A stretch of 33,897 nucleotides of DNA, taken from contig CAMBOV010000020.1 of assembly GCA_945869475.1 (NCBI GenBank), forward strand, positions 1 through 33,897, given 5' to 3'. Shown piece by piece: positions 1 through 6,658 of the stretch. Position 1 is the stretch's first letter. Every line of letters starts with the position of its first letter. The notes under the pieces were generated by a model. The model was given only the letters and a program-made list of their open reading frames with translations, was not told the DNA's origin and searched no databases. A program made the translations under genes and the position numbers. The DNA comes from Singulisphaera sp. GP187. GTDB taxonomy: Bacteria > Planctomycetota > Phycisphaerae > Phycisphaerales > SM1A02.

Positions 1-102
1 GAGCACTTCACCAGCAGCTGCGGATGGCTTCTCGCGGTCGGTGACAAACGCAACATTTGGCGCGACGGGAGTTCCACGTTTGGTGATGACGATGGCTTTC
101 AT
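1..102 (-). CDS. MDR-family (zinc/quinone) oxidoreductase, N-terminus only
   Basis: The minus strand starts at ATG 102 and runs off the window edge after 34 residues, beginning MKAIVITKRGTPVAP. This resembles the first beta strands of medium-chain dehydrogenase/reductase proteins (alcohol dehydrogenase or quinone oxidoreductase type), which often start MKAIVI and reach a GEVLV segment near residue 30. The visible piece ends GEVL. The cofactor-binding domain and any zinc ligands lie outside the window, so subfamily and substrate cannot be judged. A TATAGA box sits 8 bases upstream with no Shine-Dalgarno, so the message is probably leaderless. It is divergent from the DUF1573 gene, and the two start codons are only about 23 bases apart. 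Confidence 0.6.
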   Translation of the reverse strand, partial: MKAIVITKRGTPVAPNVAFVTDREKPSAAAGEVL

Positions 103-110
103 GGTGCGTC

Positions 111-116
111 TCTATA
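111..116 (-). promoter_or_regulatory. -10 box of the MDR gene
   Basis: TATAGA read on the minus strand, 8 bases before ATG 102. It overlaps by four bases the -10 box of the divergent DUF1573 gene. No -35 element is evident. Confidence 0.5.
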
Positions 117-118
117 GT
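113..118 (+). promoter_or_regulatory. -10 box of the DUF1573 gene
   Basis: TATAGT, 7 bases before ATG 126 and only 1 base before the alternative ATG 120. This spacing favours 126 as the start of a leaderless message. Confidence 0.5.
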
Positions 119-125
119 AATGCTC

Positions 126-1193
126 ATGCACCTTCGCCCTCTTGCACTCGTGTTGTTCGTTCTCGCGACTTGCGCGTGTGAGCCAGTGACCCCCGCGACG
201 GTCATCGCCGACCCCCCGTCGATCTCACTTGGATTCCTCGAGCCGCGCGCATCGGTGACTCGCACGTTTCGGCTCGTCAACACCGGCAGCACGCCTGTGA
301 CGATCGTCTCTGCAACTCCAACGTGCACCTGTACGACGCTCGAGGCTGCCGGAAAGGTCATCCCGGCTCAAGGAAGTGTCGAGATCCCAGTCACAATGAA
401 GGTCTCCGCCTCAACAGGAGTCAAGAGTGCTTCGGTGTCATTCGTATTGTCAGGTGGATCGCCTCCTGTGACCGTCGTGATGAGCGGCGAGATCGCGTAC
501 GCCGTGCGCGCAACGACCATGGATAAGAGCAACAACGCGCGCGTGCCGTACATCAACGCATTTCAAGATCCTGCGGCTCCAGTTGGCAGCGTCGTGCCTC
601 CTCTCGATGGCACGGTCACAATTGCATCGATCGATCAACTGCCATTCACGATTCAGTCGGTGATGAATGCGCCTCCGACGTTTGTTGGATTCGATCCGGC
701 GCGAGAGCGTGCGCGAAACTCATACGAAGTGCGTTACGACTTTTCGAAAGTGCCCTGTGATCAGGTGCCACCCTACCTCATGATCGCGACGGACCATCCA
801 AAGGCCCCGGTCATTGACATGCGCGTGCGCCACCTGTGCACGAAAATCGCGCCGCAGATTCCATTCGCTGAGTACCGGGCGAACCTCGGGGCTATGACGG
901 TCGGCGTTGCACTGCCCTTTGAGTTCGAACTCAAACATTCTGCAGGATGGCACGTCATTGAGACGGTCTCGAGAGACCCACGCATCACCGTGAAGTACCT
1001 CTCGCAACAGTCTGACAAAGAGACGTCGATGATCTCGCTTGTGGCCGTTGCGAGCGACGCTGCGCATGGAGTCGTGCTCGCGCCGGTGACAATGACCGCG
1101 ACGGGTCCAGATGGCGCGAAGCGGTCGAGTGATTTCTGGGTCTACTGCGTTGTGGCGACTCGAGCAGCGGACTCTCAAAAACTCGGATCGTAA
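126..1193 (+). CDS. DUF1573 domain-containing putative lipoprotein
   Basis: A 355-residue exported protein. The N-terminus MHLRPLALVLFVLATCAC is a hydrophobic signal with Cys at 16 and 18, so a lipoprotein is likely, although the lipobox is imperfect. Around residues 30-120 the segment FRLVNTGSTPVTI followed by PTCTCTT is characteristic of DUF1573, an immunoglobulin-like beta-sandwich domain common in secreted proteins of Bacteroidetes and planctomycetes. The remaining 230 residues look like further beta-rich repeats without a recognisable catalytic motif. Its molecular role is unknown; members are assumed to be envelope or surface proteins. The start at 126 was chosen because TATAGT lies 7 bases upstream; ATG 120 would add two residues. 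The stop overlaps the convergent malic enzyme stop by 19 bases. Confidence 0.8.
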   Translation: MHLRPLALVLFVLATCACEPVTPATVIADPPSISLGFLEPRASVTRTFRLVNTGSTPVTIVSATPTCTCTTLEAAGKVIPAQGSVEIPVTMKVSASTGVKSASVSFVLSGGSPPVTVVMSGEIAYAVRATTMDKSNNARVPYINAFQDPAAPVGSVVPPLDGTVTIASIDQLPFTIQSVMNAPPTFVGFDPARERARNSYEVRYDFSKVPCDQVPPYLMIATDHPKAPVIDMRVRHLCTKIAPQIPFAEYRANLGAMTVGVALPFEFELKHSAGWHVIETVSRDPRITVKYLSQQSDKETSMISLVAVASDAAHGVVLAPVTMTATGPDGAKRSSDFWVYCVVATRAADSQKLGS

Positions 1194-2845
1194 ACCTTGC
1201 TGCGCACAAACTGATCGATGTCGCCCGGTTGCGGCACGCGTGCAAGCTTGTTCTCGAAAATGAACCGCGCAACAGCGATGGCAACCTCGATGCTCGTCTC
1301 GAGAATCGATGAGATCGGCGGATAGATGAGCCCAACGGAGAGATCTTGTTCGGTGGTCTGCGAGGCAAGCGACTCGGCGGCACGCAAGAACATCGCGTCG
1401 GTGACACGGCTCGCCTGCGTCGCGTAGATCGCCATCCCAACCGCTGGATAGATGTAGACGTTGTTTCCCTGACCGGGCACAAAGAGTTTGCCGCCGTAGT
1501 GCAGCGGAGCGAATGGACTGCCACTGGCGACAATCGCGCGACCCTCGGACCAACGAATTGCCTCGTCCGCGGTGCACTCTGACTTCGACGTCGGATTCGA
1601 AAGCGGAAAGATGATCGGTCGTGTGTTCAGTCGTGCCATCGTTCGCACGACTCGCTCATTGAACGCGTGCGCGACCGTCGAGACTCCAATGAGTGCCGTT
1701 GGACGCACAGTTTCAACGATGTCGGCAAGATCGAGAAGTGGCGAGTCGACCCCCGCGCGAGCGCTCGGTGGAATCGTGAGATGCGAGATGTCATGTGCGT
1801 ATCGCTGCAGGTAATCGGGAAGGTTGGGCATCTTTGCGTGCACCATTCCGCGCGAATTCACGAACCAGCACTTGCGGATCGCATCGGCCTCGCAGTAGCC
1901 ATCCGACATGAGTTGTGTGACGAAGAGATCTGCGATTCCAACGCCGGCGCTGCCCGCTCCCATGAAGAGCAAGATCTGTTCACGCATCGGCTTCTGCACG
2001 ATGCGACAGGCGCCAAAGAGACCCGCGACCGCAACGGATGCCGTGCCTTGGATGTCGTCGTTGAAGCAGCAGACGTTGTCTCGATACCGGCGAAGCAGCG
2101 GCGTGGCGTGTTTGTTTGTGAAGTCCTCAAACTGGATGCAGCAGTGTGGGAAGACTTCTTGCACGGCATCGACGAACTCGTCGACGAACGCGAAGTACTC
2201 ATCTCCGGAGATGCGTGGCATCTTGAGCCCGGGATAGAGCGGGTCGGCGAGAAAGGATGCGTTGTTCGTGCCAACGTCGAGAACAATTGGAAGTGTCACT
2301 TCGGGAGGGACTCCAGCGCATCCTGTGTAGAGCGCGAGCTTTCCAACTGGGATTCCCATTCCGCAGACGCCCTGATCACCGAGCCCCAAGATGCGTTCGC
2401 CATCGGTCACGACGATGATGCGCACCTCCTTGATTGGCCAATTGCGAAGCACATTCGCGAGCGTGCCCTTGCGCTTGATTGAGAGGTACATGCCCTTGGG
2501 TCGACGCAGAATGTGTCCAAACTTCTGGCACGCTTCGCCGACGGTCGGCGTGTAGACAATTGGCATATACCGTTCGAAATCACTGCGCAGCAAGGCGTAG
2601 AAGAGTCGCTCCTGCCGATCCTGGAGTGCCGAGAGATATTGATACTTCGCGAGGTCTGATCCTTGAGCGTCGAACTGAAGTCGCGCTCGATCGAGCTGAA
2701 TCTCGAGCGGCTCAATTCCGTCGGGGAGCAACCCGACGAGTCCAAGTTGTTCGCGCTGTTCTTCAGTGAACGCGCCACCGAGATTCAGTCGTGCGTCTGT
2801 GAGTGTTCGAACCGCGGTGGATGCTTCGCTGCGTGCTTGTGCCAT
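1175..2845 (-). CDS. maeA: NAD-dependent malic enzyme
   Basis: Oxidative decarboxylation of malate to pyruvate and CO2 with reduction of NAD(P), in the cytoplasm. The 556-residue length matches the large malic enzyme family (about 540-580). Visible motifs: YTPTVGEACQKF near residues 98-109 with the catalytic Tyr; GIPVGKLALYTGCAGV with the catalytic Lys near 169; FEDF near 239-242 and FNDDIQGTA near 261-269, which supply the metal-binding Glu/Asp; the Rossmann signature GAGSAG near 297-302; and PLSNPTSKSE near the C-terminus. The NAD rather than NADP preference is inferred from overall similarity to the MaeA type. An in-frame TTG at 2878 would add 11 residues, but ATG 2845 has a TACTCT box 7 bases upstream. 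It is divergent from the SprT-like gene. Confidence 0.95.
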   Translation of the reverse strand: MAQARSEASTAVRTLTDARLNLGGAFTEEQREQLGLVGLLPDGIEPLEIQLDRARLQFDAQGSDLAKYQYLSALQDRQERLFYALLRSDFERYMPIVYTPTVGEACQKFGHILRRPKGMYLSIKRKGTLANVLRNWPIKEVRIIVVTDGERILGLGDQGVCGMGIPVGKLALYTGCAGVPPEVTLPIVLDVGTNNASFLADPLYPGLKMPRISGDEYFAFVDEFVDAVQEVFPHCCIQFEDFTNKHATPLLRRYRDNVCCFNDDIQGTASVAVAGLFGACRIVQKPMREQILLFMGAGSAGVGIADLFVTQLMSDGYCEADAIRKCWFVNSRGMVHAKMPNLPDYLQRYAHDISHLTIPPSARAGVDSPLLDLADIVETVRPTALIGVSTVAHAFNERVVRTMARLNTRPIIFPLSNPTSKSECTADEAIRWSEGRAIVASGSPFAPLHYGGKLFVPGQGNNVYIYPAVGMAIYATQASRVTDAMFLRAAESLASQTTEQDLSVGLIYPPISSILETSIEVAIAVARFIFENKLARVPQPGDIDQFVRSKVYDPSF

Positions 2846-2852
2846 TTCGAAG

Positions 2853-2858
2853 AGAGTA
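2853..2858 (-). promoter_or_regulatory. -10 box of the malic enzyme gene
   Basis: TACTCT on the minus strand, 7 bases before ATG 2845, without a Shine-Dalgarno. It helps decide the start against the upstream TTG at 2878. Confidence 0.45.
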
Positions 2859-2890
2859 GGTTCTGCGCAGAATTGCAAGAGTCGGAGGGC

Positions 2891-2896
2891 TAGACT
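2891..2896 (+). promoter_or_regulatory. -10 box of the SprT-like gene
   Basis: TAGACT, 6 bases before ATG 2903; no Shine-Dalgarno and no good -35. Confidence 0.45.
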
Positions 2897-2902
2897 CAGC
2901 CC

Positions 2903-3562
2903 ATGTCGCGCGCAGCTGCCCGCACCCCTCTCTCGCCAGCGTGGCCCGATGAACTTTCAATTGAGTTGCGCGACGCCGTGCGCGGTTGGTGCATTCTCTG
3001 GGGCGTCGAGAAACTCGACTCAGAAGTCACCGTCGCAGTCAGCCGCCGACTGACGACAAGCCTCGGCCGCGCTCACTACCAGCGCAAACTCGTGACGTTG
3101 CAGGCGACCTTGCTCGACCCGACTGCGAGCGAATTGCTGCGCGAGGTTCTTTGCCACGAACTCGCGCATCTCGCGGCGTACGAATTGCATGGCCGAGCGA
3201 TCCGCCCCCATGGTCGGGAGTGGAAGGCACTGCTTGTGAGTGCGGGCTATCACCCCAATGTCACCTACCGAGCTGAGAATTTGCCGGCGTGCTTTGGCGA
3301 GCGCACGCCGCGGCGGCGAAAGCGCACCACACGCAAGCGTCGATCACTTCATCACATTGCCCATGCGCTGCTCGTGAATCGCAGCGTCTTGCTCGCGACC
3401 GACGATTCGAAGGGCCTGGGAATAGCTGATGCCAGCGCGGTACCAGTTGCTCTGCTTGGAAAACTGTGGAGCGATATCCACCGGTACTTCCATCGCACGA
3501 AAGGCGCGGTCATGCAAGGTCACGTTCGCGCGCGCGTCGTTGTTCAACGCGAGAATCGCTGA
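2903..3562 (+). CDS. SprT-like zinc metalloprotease-family protein
   Basis: A 219-residue protein with the SprT-like signature: CHELAHLAAYELHG gives an HExxH-type zinc site (HELAH, residues 85-89), and PHGREWKALL supplies the third histidine near 103, as in the SprT/Spartan family. The Cys-rich zinc ribbon found at the C-terminus of many SprT proteins is absent; instead residues 134-147 are a basic Arg/Lys run. The last 73 codons (3344-3562) lie antisense to the end of the convergent transglutaminase-like gene, so the tail may be non-conserved read-through to the first available stop. The substrate is unknown; bacterial SprT proteins are little studied, and relatives in eukaryotes cut DNA-crosslinked proteins. 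Confidence 0.8.
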   Translation: MSRAAARTPLSPAWPDELSIELRDAVRGWCILWGVEKLDSEVTVAVSRRLTTSLGRAHYQRKLVTLQATLLDPTASELLREVLCHELAHLAAYELHGRAIRPHGREWKALLVSAGYHPNVTYRAENLPACFGERTPRRRKRTTRKRRSLHHIAHALLVNRSVLLATDDSKGLGIADASAVPVALLGKLWSDIHRYFHRTKGAVMQGHVRARVVVQRENR

Positions 3563-5344
3563 CGCTTCGAGCAGTGCGACGATCGCAAAGGGGCCATCGT
3601 TTGGATAGCGATCGAGAATCATCTCGTAGCACCGTCCAGAACCTGCGAGGTTGCCTTGTGCCTTGTAGAGCGAAGCCTGTTGAAGCAAGATCTGCCCCGC
3701 AAGATCGCCTCGATCTTGAAAAATCGCGAGCGCGCCGTCGAGCGCTTCTTGGCGCTTGGCGATGTCGGTGATCGAGTGAATCATCGGTGCGATCGTCCGC
3801 CACGCAAACTCTGGATAGTCATCACCGCACATTTGCAAGACGTCTGCCGACCAGATCTCTTTCTGCTCGGTTGTCATTCCCCCCGTCGCTGCGGCGCGTC
3901 CGACGAGTTCCCAAGCACGCGTGTCAGTCAAGCACGCGTGCACCGCGATGCGTACGAGCGCAAGAGCTTGATCGACTGCCTCGGGCGAGACTTTTGTTGG
4001 CGGGGGCGTTGTCGGCGTGGTCGTTGTCGGCGGGGTCGTTGCGACTGGAGTGAGTAACTTCTCGGCGGCGATACGAAGCGCAGTTGCTGCGGTGCGATCT
4101 GCGAGTGGCTCAAGTCCATACTCGACCAACATCGGCATCTGCGTATTGGAGAGTTGCTGTCCACTCTGCGGATCGCGGATGAATCCTTCAACGCTCTGGT
4201 AGCCGCCGAAGCGGCCTACTTCGTCCCACTGGGGTCGACGGCCTGCCTTGCGCACGAAGCCAATCCACGCGTGCGAGAGCACGCCATCGGTGGCCGTTGA
4301 ATAGACGCAGGGAACTCCAATCGACTTGCCCACGGTCGTCGCGAAGTACGCCTGATCGGCGCAGATTCCACCGTACCGCAGGATGTTTGGAAGATTCCAC
4401 CCGGCAACGTTGACCTTCTTGGGGGATCCCTTCTCGAGATTGTCGAAATCGTATGCGACCTCGTCGTAGAGCTCGCCCACCGATGCGTGGCCTGCGTAGG
4501 TGCGCAACGCCCATGCCATTTCGTCGGCCGTCGCCGCGATGTCGACGACATAGAGCAGCAATTCGGGAGCGATGCCTCGCACGCCGAAACTCAACTTTCG
4601 CTCGGCAGAGACGAAGTGATCAAACGTGACGAGTGGTCCAGCACTCTGTGCGAGATTCTCATTGACCTGCATCAAGACCGGTGCGTCATGCACGACGGCG
4701 ATCGCAGCGGCGAGTTCGGGAAAGCTTTCGAGCGCCTCGCTGCGCTGGGCCATCAACATGCGCGCGAGTCGATCAACCTTCGCGGCGTCTTCATCTTGCA
4801 AATCGACGAGCATTGAGAGTGTCCGCGCAAACTTCGGATGCGCGAGATACTCCTGCGCGAGTGCGCTGCGCTCACCCTCGGGCGCTGCCGCGATCAGTCG
4901 AGACAACTGCCAGGTCGCGGCACTCTTCGCGAGTACGTCGAGTTTTTCTTTCCGCGCCGGCGACAGCCCCTGACGCTTCGCTGCTCGCGTTGTTGAGCGT
5001 TTCGCGGGCTTCGCATCTTTCTCTGGTGGAGAAATCTTCGGCTGCCACGCGAGCAGAAACTCTTGTGTTCCTTGATCGATTGCAGTCGAGCAGTGACCGC
5101 TCACCGCGAGTGCATCGGCACCTCCCATCGCAATCGAGTTGATCGCCGTCTCGCCCACCTCACCGAAGAGACGTTGAAACTCGCCGACGAGCGGTGCGCC
5201 CCCGGTGGCGGGTTTTGCTTTCGATGCGTTCTGATGCGTCGCGGTCTGGTTCGCGGCGGATGCGCTCGCACACACCGTTGCGACAAACAGGATGAACGCA
5301 CTGCCCAAAGATGTGGCGACGAGTGAGCGCACATGCTCACTCAC
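3344..5344 (-). CDS. Secreted transglutaminase-like protein with TPR-like C-terminus
   Basis: A 666-residue exported protein. The start is GTG 5344, forming a GTGA overlap with the stop of the upstream lipoprotein gene; it places a signal peptide (hydrophobic SLGSAFILFVATV, then ASASA) at the N-terminus. An alternative GTG lies at 5332. Residues 130-320 are mainly helical. The segment GGICADQAYFATTVGKSIGV (Cys 328) followed by SHAWIGF (His 358) matches the Cys-His core of the transglutaminase-like/cysteine protease fold. A Pro-Thr-rich linker (about 432-451) precedes a helical, TPR-like C-terminal third. Whether it is a protease, a cross-linking enzyme or inactive cannot be told. It is a distant paralogue of the protein at 31360-32631. 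Its 3' end overlaps the convergent SprT-like gene by 219 bases. Confidence 0.75.
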   Translation of the reverse strand: MSEHVRSLVATSLGSAFILFVATVCASASAANQTATHQNASKAKPATGGAPLVGEFQRLFGEVGETAINSIAMGGADALAVSGHCSTAIDQGTQEFLLAWQPKISPPEKDAKPAKRSTTRAAKRQGLSPARKEKLDVLAKSAATWQLSRLIAAAPEGERSALAQEYLAHPKFARTLSMLVDLQDEDAAKVDRLARMLMAQRSEALESFPELAAAIAVVHDAPVLMQVNENLAQSAGPLVTFDHFVSAERKLSFGVRGIAPELLLYVVDIAATADEMAWALRTYAGHASVGELYDEVAYDFDNLEKGSPKKVNVAGWNLPNILRYGGICADQAYFATTVGKSIGVPCVYSTATDGVLSHAWIGFVRKAGRRPQWDEVGRFGGYQSVEGFIRDPQSGQQLSNTQMPMLVEYGLEPLADRTAATALRIAAEKLLTPVATTPPTTTTPTTPPPTKVSPEAVDQALALVRIAVHACLTDTRAWELVGRAAATGGMTTEQKEIWSADVLQMCGDDYPEFAWRTIAPMIHSITDIAKRQEALDGALAIFQDRGDLAGQILLQQASLYKAQGNLAGSGRCYEMILDRYPNDGPFAIVALLEASAILALNNDARANVTLHDRAFRAMEVPVDIAPQFSKQSNWYRAGISYSQALRIVGREQDAAIHEQRMGNVMK

Positions 5345-5709
5345 TTGCTCGCTCGATTCCAGAGTTGATCCATAAGCGCGCGACGCTCGACACAAGTGTC
5401 GGCAGGCTCGGACGCGACGAGTGTCGATGCATCGACCGTCCACGTGTATTCGCCCGGCTCTTGCGGACAGTGCGCAACGCCGATTTGGTAGCGCATCGTG
5501 ATGCGCTCCTGCACGAACGAACAACGACCGACCAGCGTGGTGCCATCCTTGAGTTCGATGACGAAAATTCCAGTATCGGTCATTTCAAGGATCGCGCCAT
5601 CCTTTGAACCCTCCCACCTTCCAACCGCCAGCGCCGGAACCATTGGCAGGGGCAACGTTTTGCACGCGCAGATGAACAGAAGTGCCGCCGCTGCGAAAAA
5701 TTTTCGCAC
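5341..5709 (-). CDS. Small putative lipoprotein, lipocalin-like
   Basis: A 122-residue protein if GTG 5709 is used; this places RKFFAAAALLFICACK as a lipoprotein-type signal with Cys 16 as the likely lipidated residue. The reading frame stays open to ATG 5823, which would add 38 residues that do not look like a signal; a TACACT box 8 bases before that ATG is the argument for the longer form. The mature part (VGRWEG, IFVIELKDGTTLVGRC, then CVERRALMDQLW) alternates short beta strands and may be a small beta barrel. No family was recognised with confidence. Its stop overlaps the GTG of the transglutaminase-like gene (GTGA), so the two are probably translated together and may act together in the envelope. 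Confidence 0.6.
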   Translation of the reverse strand: MRKFFAAAALLFICACKTLPLPMVPALAVGRWEGSKDGAILEMTDTGIFVIELKDGTTLVGRCSFVQERITMRYQIGVAHCPQEPGEYTWTVDASTLVASEPADTCVERRALMDQLWNRASK

Positions 5710-5889
5710 TCGGTGGGCAGTTATCTGCCGCGGCGACTGCTCGCCGGCGAACCCTTCAGTTGTTTGTCTTTCAACGACTTGCGTCGCGCGGCGAGCACGG
5801 GTGCACATCAAAGGGCGAACCATATGGTCGCAGTGTAGAGGGGTATTTTGGAAGCATCGCTTGCACCTGGGGGATTGAATTGGACCTTT

Positions 5890-5988
5890 TATCTAAGACC
5901 ATCGGAGCGGAGAGGTTTCGCAACAAACCCGAAGGCATGCATGGCGGATCGGTTCACCTCAGCGGGAACCGATCCGCCAGCATTTTTT
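5890..5988 (+). ncRNA. Candidate small RNA ending in a strong terminator
   Basis: No convincing gene lies between the two minus-strand genes here, yet the plus strand carries a small hairpin (GGTTT 5914-5918 / AAACC 5925-5929) followed by a 14-bp perfect terminator stem and six T. The run of T is only on the plus strand, so something must be transcribed in that direction, antisense to the flanking genes. The 5' end is uncertain: possible -10 sequences are TTTTAT at 5887 and TATTTT at 5844. No known RNA family was recognised. Confidence 0.4.
5942..5988 (+). terminator. Rho-independent terminator
   Basis: Perfect stem GGCGGATCGGTTC (5943-5955) / GAACCGATCCGCC (5966-5978), extended by a T-A pair at 5942/5979, with a 10-base loop and T at 5983-5988. 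On the minus strand no T-run follows the stem. Confidence 0.8.
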
Positions 5989-5998
5989 GCCACCCACA

Positions 5999-6556
5999 TC
6001 ACCTCGTCGAGGCGCGTGCTGGCTTGGGAAGACCTTTGTCGCGATCGCTTTTGGGGGTCACGGCTGCGATCGAATATCCATGCTCTTCAAGAAACTGCGC
6101 GCGCTCAGTGGGTGACGCGTAGTGCTGCTGAAAGAGTTCACGCTCGCGCGCTCCCCCACCGCCGATCAAGTCAATGAACTCGTGCACGCCCGCATCGGCG
6201 GGAAGGTCGCGCACGGGCTCGACCAAAATGTGCTCGAGAAGCCGCACGTACAGCTCGCGATCGGTCAGATGGTTGGTGTGCACAAGAAAAATTCCAAGTT
6301 CGCCCAGCGCCGTCGTGACGTGCGCGAGCGACTCGGTCACGTCGTGGTCGCTGAGCAGGAAGGCGCAGAGCGGATGAACGCCTGCCTCCTGAAGTTGCGT
6401 GAGATTCGTCGTCATCGGAGCGTGTTCGAAGTCGTAGATCAGCGTCCAATAGAGTCGATCTTCACACCCGCCGTTCGCGACCGCCTCGGCGATGAGTTGG
6501 TCGATTGCTCGGGTGCGAAATTGTCGTTTGTTTTCCTGAATGTCAGTAAGTTTCAT
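5999..6556 (-). CDS. Hypothetical protein, 185 aa
   Basis: Not recognised. The protein is acidic to neutral and soluble-looking, has no signal peptide or membrane segment, and has a basic, disordered-looking tail (PKSDRDKGLPKPARASTR). Notable stretches are DRLYWTLIYDFEHAPMTTN and HTNHLTDRELYVRLLEHIL. A predominantly alpha-helical fold is suggested. The start at ATG 6556 is supported by AAAGGAA about 6 bases upstream, one of only two clear Shine-Dalgarno sequences in the window. It lies downstream of the beta-mannosidase gene on the same strand with a 102-base gap and may or may not be part of that transcript. The coding call rests on the long clean frame, the ribosome site and plausible composition. 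Confidence 0.65.
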   Translation of the reverse strand: MKLTDIQENKRQFRTRAIDQLIAEAVANGGCEDRLYWTLIYDFEHAPMTTNLTQLQEAGVHPLCAFLLSDHDVTESLAHVTTALGELGIFLVHTNHLTDRELYVRLLEHILVEPVRDLPADAGVHEFIDLIGGGGARERELFQQHYASPTERAQFLEEHGYSIAAVTPKSDRDKGLPKPARASTR

Positions 6557-6658
6557 CGGTGGTTCCTTTGCGGATCGGAATGACCCTCGCGAAACCTATG
6601 AGCGCGCCGATGGCGCTCTGCCAAAGCCTCCCTTTTTTCTTGAGACCCACGCGGCGCG

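Noticed and set aside
1667-2482. Open frame of 271 codons on the plus strand
   Set aside because: Antisense to the malic enzyme gene, with no recognisable protein features.
4005-4050. Repetitive GC-rich stretch suggesting a repeat array
   Set aside because: It is the coding sequence of the Pro/Thr linker in the transglutaminase-like protein; simple low-complexity codon repetition explains it.
5848-6177. Possible 109-codon plus-strand gene through the candidate small RNA
   Set aside because: Starts with TTG without support, passes through a perfect terminator and continues antisense to the 185-aa gene; a non-coding RNA or no gene fits better.
6600-6643. Hairpin GAGCGC/GCGCTC followed by a T-run as a terminator
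   Set aside because: The stem is only 6 bp and the T-run begins about 12 bases after it, so it does not form a normal intrinsic terminator in either direction.
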